Below are positions 54,494 through 64,000 of a DNA stretch of 64,000 bases, in pieces. The notes beneath the pieces were generated by a model that was not told where the DNA came from, did no database searches, and was given only the letters and a program-made list of their open reading frames with translations. The translations under genes were made by a program, and so were the position numbers. This DNA is from Symsagittifera roscoffensis (Eukaryota; Xenacoelomorpha; Acoela; Convolutidae): contig NC_087063.1 in assembly GCF_963678635.1 (NCBI RefSeq), positions 43,722,759 through 43,786,758 of the forward strand, written 5' to 3'. The stretch's first letter is position 1; the number at the start of each line of letters is the position of its first letter.

Positions 54494-54817
54494 ATTCATA
54501 CCACCAGCGGATTCAGGGGGGAGGGGGCGGATGCCCTTTCCCCTCAGGAATTCGACCCCATGCCGACCCAAAGGGTCCCCTTTTGCACTATTTTGAGATA
54601 TCCATTTTTGGCTGACTGACCCTAAATTTTTTCTTAAAGCGCCTTGGGCGCCAAAATATACTAATTTTGAGGGGGGAGAGCGCGCCGAAAAACGCGATTT
54701 TTTGGTCAACATTTTCAAAAAGTGCCTAAAACGCTGTTTTTTCAAAAAAAATGTTGAAAATCCGATCCCCACCTCCCCCCCCGTCGAGAAAATCCTAGAT
54801 CCGCCCCAGATTCATAC
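54494..54817 (-). mobile_element. hAT-like MITE family A, copy 11, shortened, with 8-bp TSD
   Basis: The element is 54502-54809, ends CACCAGCGGATTCAGG and CCTAGATCCGCCCCAG. It is flanked by perfect ATTCATAC duplications (54494-54501 and 54810-54817). Lacks part of the inner sequence. Confidence 0.9.
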
Positions 54818-55580
54818 TTATATTATTAAGTTAAGTATTTCTCGTTTTATTAAGTTACCGGAGGAAAGAAATTATGTTCACTTTGTATTTTAAATATCGT
54901 GTGAAGGGTTAAGACTAAGAAATAAAACTGGAAAAAATTGAAAAAAAAAATCAACATTATTTTGTTTTTTGCTTATGTTTCAACAATTTTTCAAACCGAA
55001 ACTTACTTTATTGATGCTATTTTCAAAACTAAAAGGCAGTGAAAATAATCAGAGTATCGCTTAGATACTGAAAACGTAATTGCTTTGCCTTTTTACGCGC
55101 AGTTTTGTTGTTGCAAGTTTCGAAAAGTTGAGGAATGTGTATGCTTGGGCTGATTTTTTTTTAAATTCAAAGCATTTACTGGAGAAAAAAGTGAGTCGAG
55201 AATCATGTAACTCACGTGCTTTCATGCGGGTGTGCTACTTACTGTCCTAAATGCGGGTTGAGACTATTTTAGCTACCTGTTCAATAGTTTGAACGTTGCT
55301 AGGTAAATAAGACGACAAGAATTCAAACGACATGACATTAGGCCGACAAATGAGAGTTAAAACTTGCAATAGAACCATTCAATTTTAAGCGACTTGTACA
55401 TTTCTCAAAAAAACAATAGGAGAGTTTGTGTGCAACCTTGTCTTAAATTCCCGCCAAAAGCGGTTGTCGTCTTAACAGCTGTCGTCTTATTTGCCAGACA
55501 CCAGTTTCAACTTTTTCTCTATGATGCTGAAAGCGTTATACAAATTAACTTAAGCGCTACACAAGTTATTATCACAAAAC
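54818..55580. other. Intergenic, no gene recognised
   Basis: AT-rich between two MITE copies. No convincing coding sequence. Confidence 0.5.
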
Positions 55581-55925
55581 TAGGGGCGGATCTAGGATTT
55601 TCTCGAGGGTGGGGGGAGGATTTTCAAAAAAAAATTTGTTGAAAGTTTTGACGACCTTTTTTTAGGTCGATTAAATTGAATCGAATTGATTTTCTGAGCT
55701 CTCCCAAAGCACTACAAAGACCCTGTTTCGGCCAAAATTTCTGCGCCGCAATTTTAGGCACTTTTTGGCGCGCGCTCCCCGCTCAAAATTAGTATATATT
55801 GGCATCAAAGGTGCCTTTAGAAAAATTTTAGGGTCCATCACCAAAAATGGATGTCTCAAAATAGTACAAAGGGGGACCCTTTGGGTCGGCAGGGGGTCGA
55901 ATCCCTGAGGGAGGGAGCGTCCGCC
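55581..55925 (+). mobile_element. hAT-like MITE family A, copy 12
   Basis: The left end is TAGGGGCGGATCTAGGATT followed by CTCGAGGG. The inner blocks are in order to GGGTCGAATCCCTGAGGG and GGAGCGTCCGCC, then it breaks off before the terminal AAATCCGCCCCTG. An inverted end fragment of family B follows (CCTTGATACGAGCAGTCTTG, 55970-55990). Confidence 0.8.
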
Positions 55926-55990
55926 ATTTTTTTTCACGACGTTGAACTGCATAAACAGCAGTCAGAGCAATCAAAGCTTCACCTTGATAC

Positions 55991-58487
55991 GAGCAGTCTT
56001 GTTTCAATTATCTAACTTAAATTTGACCTTTAATATTTGATATTGACAGTCCGGAATTATAGTTTATCAAATTTTTGTTTACCAAAAACTATTAGAGAGC
56101 AAAAAAAGTGGGACTTTTAAGGGCTGGCCTTGATAACGATAGCAGGCTACTTTCACTTAAAAGACGCTTCAGCGTGGTTCCAAAAAAAAATTTCATTGTA
56201 AAAGGTCATCATTAATTTACATTTTAAAACTCAAAAGACGTGCGAACGCTCTCATTTAATTTCCGCTCTAATTAAAGATCAAGGAGGCAAATTAAAGTTT
56301 TCGGATTAAGTTTATTTACTTGAACAATGAAATTATCTATTTTAAATTTATCTAGTTGAAAAATGAGGGACAAGAAAAAATACTCAAAATATATATCAGG
56401 GACTTCTTCGCGGTTCCTTAAATACCTATAGTTGCAAATCAGGTGTAATAAAAATTCAATTACTTCAAGCTCTTAATTAACATTTGTGAATAAACTTTAT
56501 GAAACAAAAACAAATTACGATGGAATAGTGCGTTCAGGTATGATTATTTCTCGTTTTCGAGCGGCCAAATTTTAATTTTTTTAAACTAATTTTTTTAAAC
56601 TAAATTAACATTAATCTCAAATGTTAATCTCAAAAAATGGCAAAATTTGAGACCCTGACGTGATTTTCTTCGGAAGTTGAAACTTTTCAATTTAAGTTTT
56701 GGCTTAAGAGAAAAGAAATCAGTAATGTCAATAAAATTTAGTCACATTTTTGTAAAAATACGAATGAATATTGATGCTGCGGATGAACATTTTTTCAGTT
56801 TTTGATCTTCAAAAATTTACAATTGTCCTTATTTGGTGATATTTGATTGGATGACTTGTTGTCTCCGAGTGTTGATTTTTCGAAATAGAGTAGGATTTGA
56901 GGTTAGACTGTTTTGGATTGATCCAAACCAAAACATTCACCAATTAGAAATCAATCAACATTTTAACGATTTGGTCTTCCCATTTTTGCTGTCAAAAATG
57001 CTTTTTTTTACTCAATAAAGTTTTTTGGTTTCAAGTTAATTCAGTTTCTGCTCCAACACTCCTCTTTAAAGGCAATGATATTCAATCCCCCATCAACTAA
57101 ATGGATTTAAGAAACTCTTAAAAAGCCTTTTAGTTGTGCCCTCAATCCTGACACTAAGTGAGTATTTCAAATAAGGCTGACCGTAATGCCATTTTTTGTC
57201 AATTTTTCGGTTATTTTATAATTCAATATATCTGCGTGTAGAAAAGAATTACCCTCGTGTATTCGTATTTTCCCAAATGAATAAAGATTTTAATATCTAT
57301 TTTGAGGAAAAAAAATCTTTTTTTTTTGCTTAATCGGATAAAATTAAAAAGATTCATGTGGAATTATTTCTGATACTAAAAGCATTTTAGCCATGGCTTG
57401 TGAAATATCCTTACTTCATTCAGTAGAATAAAAAGTTCATTTCAGCTTCACTCGAAAAACACTTCATTTTATTTGGTAGAACAGGAAAAAAAAACCTTTA
57501 CAAATATCTCTTAGACTGAGACATTTTATCGATTGGTAGAGAGCTCGATTAAAACCGAGAGAGAATACTTAAGTAGCAAGCCTGTGAGGAAAACTGAGAA
57601 CATTTTTCTGTTTTAATTTATTTATTTTCGACCCCCTAGGGCTGTCAAAGGAAGAAGTTTCTTTTTTCCCTCGAGTAATTTGAACTGCTATCTTGGAATC
57701 TGAATATGTACCGTGAATTCAAAATACTTAATTGAAAAAAAAACAATAAGTTTTTGGATTTTTTGAGAAAAAGTTCAATTCCCAGCATCGCAGGCTCACA
57801 ATCATTTGTCTCGGAAGAAAATGCGTTACTCGTTACTGCTTTTCAAATTATCAATGCCTACAATTATTTATTCTCCACTTCCAAATCTTAAATCAATTAT
57901 TTCGACTCAATTCGTTGCTGATGTTTTTGACTTAATAATATTTTACATTATTGAAAAAAGTTTATCATAATATCTCGAGTTTTCAAAATTTGGTTTGCCT
58001 TTATTCCGTTCTTTCATGGATATCATATAAATTTTAGCCTTTTTTGATTGACAATTATTTTAAAATGGCACAGATAAGTTTATAAAACACGAAACAAAAG
58101 AAGACCAGCTGAATTTGTGAAAAAAAAACTTTTTTGTCATTCTAATTTGGTTTTTCTGAAACTTTTAATCTTTTTTGAGGGGACGAGACTAAAAGCTGCA
58201 AACGTAAGTGTCACTACAAAAACTAAAAGACTGATTGACGATTGAAGTATAGATGTTCTCTTTCAACTCGCGTTAACTCTAGCTTCAATGGCGCCTGATG
58301 AGAAAGCAGATGCAGCCTAACTCTTTTCAAAAAGTTATTTAAAAAAAAATTCAAATGAAAATTAGAAAGAATATGTATTCAGAAAGAACTTCTCTCGACT
58401 AATAAAAACTTAAACAATATTAAAACTGACAGTTTTGGTTGTCAAAAAATTTAAATTCATACTTGCAAAGTTCAGGTGCAAAGTTCA
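55991..58487. other. Intergenic, no gene recognised
   Basis: About 2.5 kb of AT-rich DNA. A 61-codon frame at 56833-57018 has no recognisable domain. No RNA gene or complete transposon was seen. Confidence 0.5.
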
Positions 58488-59282
58488 CTTTTCTTCAGGG
58501 GCGGAACTAGAATTTTCTTGAGGGGGGCCAAACTTTTTTTAGGTCGACCAAATTGATTTTCCGAGCTCTCCCAAATCACTATATAGACCCACATTTTGAG
58601 CAAATTTTCTGCGCGGCAGGTAAATTTTTGAAAAAACAGTTGAGTAGTAAGAAGATTGATATGAATATTAAAAAAAAAACACTAGATAGCAATTAATTAG
58701 AATTAATCTGAAATTGTTGTGATTTTTTTCCAGTCAAAGAGTGCGTTCAATGTGATCTCAATTTTTCTGAATTGCTGAGCCAAGCTTAATTTTTTAAACG
58801 CACCTAAAGAAGATGAAGGTGGCCATTTCACAGAATTGATTTTACTAATTACTTTATGACTGAATAGTCGTGACAGGACTTCACGATCCTCATGAGAAAG
58901 TCTACTGGGGCCTAGTTTTATCTGAACCAAATTGGCTCGAGTATGTGTTAGTCACGCTCATTTATTTTTTTTCAAACAGGACTCTAAAAAAGAAAGATAC
59001 AAAGGGTTGCAGCTTTGGCCTTTGTAAAAAATCAATTAATTTTTTTGTGGCAAGCTTCATGGTTATCACCCAAAACGATTTTTGCAAAAAAAAAATTAGC
59101 AGGCAAAATTTTGAAAAAAAGGCGCTCCCTCAAAATTAGTATATATTGGCGCCGAAGGCGCCTGTAGAAAATTTTTAGGATCCATCGCCAAAAATGGATA
59201 TCTCGAAATAGTGCAAAGGTGGACCCTTTGAATCGGCAGGGGTTCCCCCCGCCCACGCCCTAAATCCGCCCCTGTTTTTCTC
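58488..59282 (+). mobile_element. hAT-like MITE family A, copy 13, with a large internal insertion
   Basis: The left half (58496 to about 58645: CAGGGGCGGAACTAGAATTT to the CAGGTAAATTTTTGAAAAA block) and right half (about 59098-59274, to AAATCCGCCCCTG) are in the correct order. Some 450 bp of unrelated sequence lies between them. The flanks CTTTTCTT and TTTTTCTC match in six of eight bases. Confidence 0.7.
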
Positions 59283-60297
59283 AAAACTTTTTGGGTCAAA
59301 AGACTAATTTTGATATAGTTTTTTCAAAAAATTGTTTGGCAGTTTTAGCTTAGTTTTTGATTGACTAAAATTTTTGTTTCAAATTTTGCAACAATCCACA
59401 AAAAAACCGATAAAGTTCCCAGCCAACTTTGTTTATATCGTTTTTAAATTTTTACTTTTTGTCTAAAGTCAATTCCATTTGAAAAAAAAATAGTTTTTTT
59501 TAATCATCTCTGCGAAAAATAATGGCATGTAAGTTATCTTTTAAATTTTGAATAACCGGCTCCAGGTATCAAATCTTTCGAAACCGTGTAACATTCGGCC
59601 AAAAGCAGAAAAATAAAAAAAAACTCGAATTTGGTTTGAATGTTAAAAAACCAGCGCACGTAAAATTAACCCATCACCTTCTCCGAAATGAATGGTTAAA
59701 ATACTATCAACTCTATGAAATTTCCAAACTTCTGTTCTGTGTTTTTGAAAGGTTGCTCATTATATATACCTGTGTATGAGCTCTTTATTTTTCAAAGAAA
59801 GTGACGGAATATTTTTTCTCGGTTTGTAGTTTATCCATATTTTAAAAGACGTTTTTCTTTAACTTTTAACCTGAAATTGCGTGCTACAGTTGAGTTAAAG
59901 AGCAGTTTGAGCGCTCATGATTTCGTGTTGATAGAATATCCCATGTTATTCTTTGAGATTTACTGATAAATTTGCTCTGCCCTATTTAAAAATGCATCCA
60001 TTATGATTTACAGGACTGCATTCTCACGACAGTTGCTGAAAAGACATTTGGTTGATGAAGCATATACCAGGTGTTTTTATTGTTTTTAGTCAGCAAGCAA
60101 CACCTAGTTTTAGCCAGTTTATGCCAGAGAATTCGTCGGAGGATGTTGTAGGCCTAGGTACTCCTGGGACAGCTTTCTCAAGAAAAACTGTGATGATTTT
60201 TTTGTAATTTTGTAAACCTTGCATACTGAGGCATCGATTTTTAAGTATTAGGCAATTAAATTAAACAAAAAGTTATTATAATTTTTACTTGTTTCAG
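59283..60297. other. Region upstream of the amine receptor
   Basis: Ends in a good splice acceptor (TTACTTGTTTCAG, to 60297) directly before the first coding exon, so it is at least partly an intron in the 5' UTR. The upstream non-coding exon and promoter were not identified. Confidence 0.5.
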
Positions 60298-62495
60298 GAA
60301 TCAGACAGGCGCGATGAGTGGCGATGACTCCTCCCCCTCCTCGCCCCTGGGGGCGGCCGTGTGGTGGGAGGACAGACCCCCCATCGACTTCATCTGGCCC
60401 CTGCTGCCCCTTCTCTTCTGCATCTTAGTGTCCATAGTGGGCAACTTCATGGTCTGTCTGGCTGTGTGGAGGGATAAGAAGCTGCAGAGCATGACCAACT
60501 ACTTCCTCTTTTCTCTCTCAGTTGCCGATTTGGGGGTGGCCGCTTTCGTAATGCCGCTCGCACTTGTCAACAACTTCGCAGGTAAACACCCAATCAGTGT
60601 GTTTGCTGATATACACTTCAAATTCTTCAACTAATCCCTTTTTAGAGCCAAATCCGTTATAGTTTGAAAAAGTTTATGTCATAGTTTAAAAAAGGTACGT
60701 TTTCTGAAAGTTAGTTAGCTGAACAAAGCAACAGAAAAACTTCTGATCGAAAAAAGGTAGCAGTTAACAATTTGGTTGCAAGGAAGGGCAATTTGGTTGT
60801 CCAAACTTTCAAAAAAACAAGAATGACTGGCTGCCAAACCAGTTATCACAGCAAAAAAGAATGAAAGAAAGAGAGAAAAAAAACAGCCGATGGGCAAGCA
60901 AGCAGGCATGCAAGCAAAACAAATTTAAAAAAAAAACGTTTCATACCACTGAAAATCTTTGCGTGCATTTCTCGAATATGTTTCTTTGTATTATATTGAA
61001 CTATAGTATAAGGAGAGCTTTGTATACTTATGAGCATATGAACATGAATATGTTGCAGGATCGTGGGTCCTGGGTCCCATAATGTGCAATCTATGGACGA
61101 CTATGGACGTCACTTTCTGCACCTCCTCCATACTACATCTGTGCACCATACAGTTAGACAGATACATGGCCATACGGACGCCTGTCAGGTAGTTCATTTT
61201 CAAATTGTTTGAAGCTTTCAGAAATCTTTTTTTTTCACAAAAATAATTAGCCAAAGGTGTGAACAATTCCTAATCGGTGTGTATGGTTCCCAGAGCAGAA
61301 AATCTCAGAAAAATTTGTTTGCCTTCCATTCTAAAAAGCTAAAGTTTGCAAAAAATTTATGCAGTTTTTCGGGAGAAATTTAACAACGAGTCGTTGTGAA
61401 GAATTTTAAACCGATCAACTTCATGTGGTAGTTAGTCTAGCTCATGGATAAACGAATAGGACACTTCGGACACTTTTCAAATTTTATGAAAAAATTCTGC
61501 AGGATTTTGCGCTCTCTTTTTATGCGCGAATTGTAATTTGTGTCAGGTATGGAGAGATGAACAGATCGAAAAAGTGGGCCACCATCAAGATGTTCTCTGT
61601 ATGGTTCCTGTCCTCCTGCGTGGGGGGCACTTTGTTCACCCTCTCTCTAATAACACAGGCCAACTCGTACAGGATGATAGAAAGCGTGTTCATATGTGCT
61701 ATCTTCAGCGAACACATTATGCTCTACGGATCCCTAGCTGCTTTCTATATACCCTTCTTCACCATGATGGTTCTTTACTCGCTCACAGTTTACGCCTTAA
61801 GGCAACGCAGTCTGAAGAACAAAAAACACGCGCCTAAAATTGCCAATGGAGGGCTATCGGGTGGAGGTAAAGCAGGCCACCCAAAAGGCGCCCGGGCTAA
61901 ACTTTACATCGCTTTAAAAACCAAAAAGAGCAAAAAAGTGGCCTCGAACAAAACGAACAACGATTTCGGAGGTGGAGAAATCGAACTATGTCCGGAGAAA
62001 ACGGAGCATACAAAAAACAACAAAGCAAACAATAAGAACAATAATAGCACTCAAGCCACAACGTTTGCCCAGAATGCGTCGACTAGTAAGCAGAAGGGAA
62101 TCAATTCGTCTAATAGCTCATCGGCCAATCGAGCACATTTGGGTGCCAGCTCAACAATAGTCACCAGTGCAGCTCAGAAGCGGAAACGAGACCAAAAAGA
62201 GAACGAGAGACGAGCACAGATGGTCCTGCTTATCGTGTTCGTATCATTCGTCTTGCTTTGGTTTCCATTTTTTGCAATCAATATTTTCACGCCAATTTGC
62301 AAGTCGTGCGTCGAAAACCACATAGGCCCGAAGGTAATTGAATTCACGACTTGGATGGGGTACATTTCGTCGATGCTGAACCCGATTATATACACGATAT
62401 TCAACCGGCTTTTCCGAGACGCATTCGTCGATATCATTCTGTGCCGAAACCCGAACGAAAGAAGACTCAACGCTGTAAGAGGGAGAAACAGATAA
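60298..62495 (+). CDS. Biogenic-amine GPCR, 5-HT2 serotonin receptor-like
   Basis: Coding exons: 60314-60581, 61059-61188 and 61547-62495, giving 448 codons plus stop. The first intron is in phase 1, the second in phase 2. Seven helices are visible: GN in TM1, SVADL in TM2, [10 protein letters not shown] (D3.32) and DRY in TM3, VWF in TM4, [11 protein letters not shown] in TM5, LLWFPFF in TM6 and NPIIYTIFN in TM7. Disulfide cysteines are present before TM3 and in loop 2. The D3.32 amine anchor makes it an aminergic receptor. G5.42, S5.43 and A5.46 resemble 5-HT2 rather than D2 dopamine receptors (Ser triad). Intron sites before the ECL1 Trp and after AIRTPVR also fit 5-HT2 genes. 5-HT2 receptors couple to Gq; that role is inferred. 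The third intracellular loop is long and Lys/Asn/Ser-rich. Cys before TM6 position 6.48 is replaced by Leu. The C-tail is short with a possible palmitoylated Cys. The first exon extends back to 60298 as 5' UTR. Confidence 0.9.
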
Positions 62496-63050
62496 TCAAC
62501 ATTATTAGAAGAAAGTTTCAGAAAATCAGTAAAATTTCAATAATTTTGACAAATTTGTAAAGATCATCCCAAATAAGGTGCTTTCAAGCCAGTAAATATA
62601 AAATGAAACAGAAAATCATCTAGTTGCAATTTAAAATTAAAACTTAATCACAGTGGAAATTTTGATAACTGGAAACCGCATTGGCATTCATTTGTTTTCG
62701 TTCATATTCTGTCTTTTAGAAGTTGTCTGCTATCTTGGCATAGTTTATAGCCTCATTTTCGCAAACAAAAATTTTTGTGTTTCTTTTTCTTTTTCGAATC
62801 TAGAAGTTGCAAATCGTGGAGATAGGCCGTAAAAATATAAACATTCACAGCAAATATAAAACTTGGGTCGAAAGTGTCCTTTTTTAACCATCTCAACCAA
62901 AAGCCAGTGTGTTTATCAGATTTCTCGGCCGAAACTGAGTGTAATTCAAATACGATTGTCCTGGAAAACTTCTCGGGTCGAGGTCTGCGACTCATGTTGC
63001 GACCAAAATGGGTCGCCAAAATGAACTTTGTGCGACCAAAACTCCATCAT
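62496..63050. other. 3' flank of the amine receptor
   Basis: Presumed 3' UTR and flank. No canonical AATAAA signal is evident close to the stop. The first degenerate GTCGC motifs of the minisatellite begin at about 62990. Confidence 0.45.
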
Positions 63051-63054
63051 CCCA

Positions 63055-63486
63055 CAAGAGGCTTGCGTCGCACAAAGTCGCAAAATAGCCAATTAGGGTC
63101 GCGCAAAGTCATAACGTAGCTAATTTGGGTCGCACAAATCCGCAGCATATCCTGTTTTGGTCGCGCAAAGTCGCAATATAGCTCATTTGGGTCGCACAAA
63201 GGCGCAACATATCTTGTTTCGGTTGCGCAAAGTCGCAACATATCCATTATGAGTCGCAATGGTCGCAACATAAGCTCCTGACCTCAACCCGAGCCGCAAC
63301 ATGAGTCACGCAAAGTGGGAACATGGGTTGCGCAAAGTTGCAAAATGGGTCGCGCAAAGTCGCAAAATGGGTCGCGCAAAGTCGCAAATGAGACGCACAA
63401 AGTCGCAACATGGGTCGCGCAAAGTCGCAACATGCGTCGTGCAGAGTCGCAAAATGGGTCGCGCAAATTCGCAACATGGGTCGCAC
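63055..63486. repeat. GTCGC minisatellite with two unit lengths
   Basis: The core GGTCGCGCAAAGTCGCAA repeats in the left part with about 31-bp units (extra ACATAGCTAATTT-type spacer). From about 63300 it repeats with about 21-22-bp units. Frames stay open for 60-114 codons on both strands as a result. There are no conserved repeat-spacer boundaries, so it is not CRISPR. Confidence 0.9.
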
Positions 63487-63651
63487 ATAATAAAGATGGG
63501 CAATTTTACTTACAATATTTTCCATGATTTCAAAAAAAAATTCCGGTCTTCTTTTTGAAGAATTATCTAAAATTTGCTGAAAATTTTTCACAAATTCTTC
63601 TAAACTTTCGGTTTTAAAACTCTTTTAAGACTAAAAATTAGGCTGATTATG
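63487..63651. other. Spacer, nothing recognised
   Basis: Short AT-rich stretch between two repeat blocks. Confidence 0.5.
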
Positions 63652-64000
63652 GGTATAACAAAGTGAAATGAAATTATAAATTGAAATTGCACAATGAAAT
63701 TTTAATAATCAATGAAATAGTGCGTATAACTAGTAACCATTAGAAAAAAAAACAAAGAAAAAAGTTTCAAAATTTCCGATGATTATCAGTCATGAAGCAA
63801 TTTTAGACAAACAGATAAAATAGTTCAACTAATAATGATTTTAATACAGCTATTTATTATTATAACTAAGTCAAAACAAATTACAAAATAAAATTGCACA
63901 ATGAGGTTTTAACAATGAATGAAATTGTGCGCATAACAAATAACCATCAGAACAAAATCAGAGTGAAAAATTTCAAAATTTCTGATGATTATCAGTCGTA
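63652..64000. repeat. Diverged two-copy tandem repeat, about 205-bp period (runs off window)
   Basis: GCACAATGAAATTTTAA near 63690 and GCACAATGAGGTTTTAAC near 63896, and GATGATTATCAGTC at about 63778 and 63982, show the same order twice. The second copy is cut by the window end. Confidence 0.75.

Noticed and set aside
60314-62495. Dopamine D2-type or adrenergic receptor identity
   Set aside because: TM5 has Gly-Ser and Ala at the ligand positions instead of the Ser triad typical of catecholamine receptors; 5-HT2-like is the better fit, though not proven.
63247-63591. Overlapping frames of 60-114 codons on both strands over the GTCGC array; also a CRISPR-like look
   Set aside because: These frames follow from the minisatellite. 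Units are not separated by unique spacers of constant length, and the genome is eukaryotic.

Overview
The window is eukaryotic, and most likely from a marine invertebrate bilaterian whose phylum I cannot fix. It is AT-rich and gene-poor. Genes are split by canonical GT-AG introns, and there are animal receptor and tetraspan families plus an animal-style mix of transposable elements. I see no bacterial operons, ribosome binding sites or CRISPR arrays.

Layout. 1-8.37 kb is intergenic DNA with decayed repeats. 8.37-17.73 kb is a complete BEL/Pao LTR retrotransposon on the minus strand: LTRs identical by eye, 5-bp target duplication, PBS, PPT, one open 2203-codon gag-pol frame and a leader full of tandem repeats. 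About 0.3 kb later, 18.04-22.78 kb is a complete Ty1/copia element in the same orientation, also with matching LTRs and a 5-bp duplication; its gag-protease and integrase-RT-RNase H frames are joined by a +1 shift. 22.8-28.3 kb is intergenic with hAT-like MITEs, a second short repeat family and simple repeats.

28.3-51.3 kb holds three minus-strand genes for small four-helix membrane proteins of the PMP22/EMP/MP20 (claudin superfamily) type. Each has three coding exons with both introns in phase 1. I assembled them exon by exon because no single reading frame covers them. The third copy carries a one-base excess in a T run that breaks its frame. Between and inside these genes lie a decayed LINE (30.2-33.5 kb), a decayed FLYWCH/MULE DNA transposon (36.3-38.8 kb) and many MITEs. 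One MITE is split by a copia-type solo LTR (50.7-50.9 kb).

51.3-60.3 kb is intergenic and dense in hAT-like MITEs. 60.3-62.5 kb is a three-coding-exon biogenic-amine GPCR, closest by motif to 5-HT2 serotonin receptors, on the plus strand. It is followed by a GTCGC-rich minisatellite (63.05-63.49 kb) and a diverged 205-bp tandem duplication at the window end.

The host genes here are the amine receptor and the tetraspan cluster; nothing in the sequence ties them into one pathway. The two LTR elements look recently inserted. The LINE, MULE and most MITE copies are old, and several are nested, so relative insertion order can be read in places.
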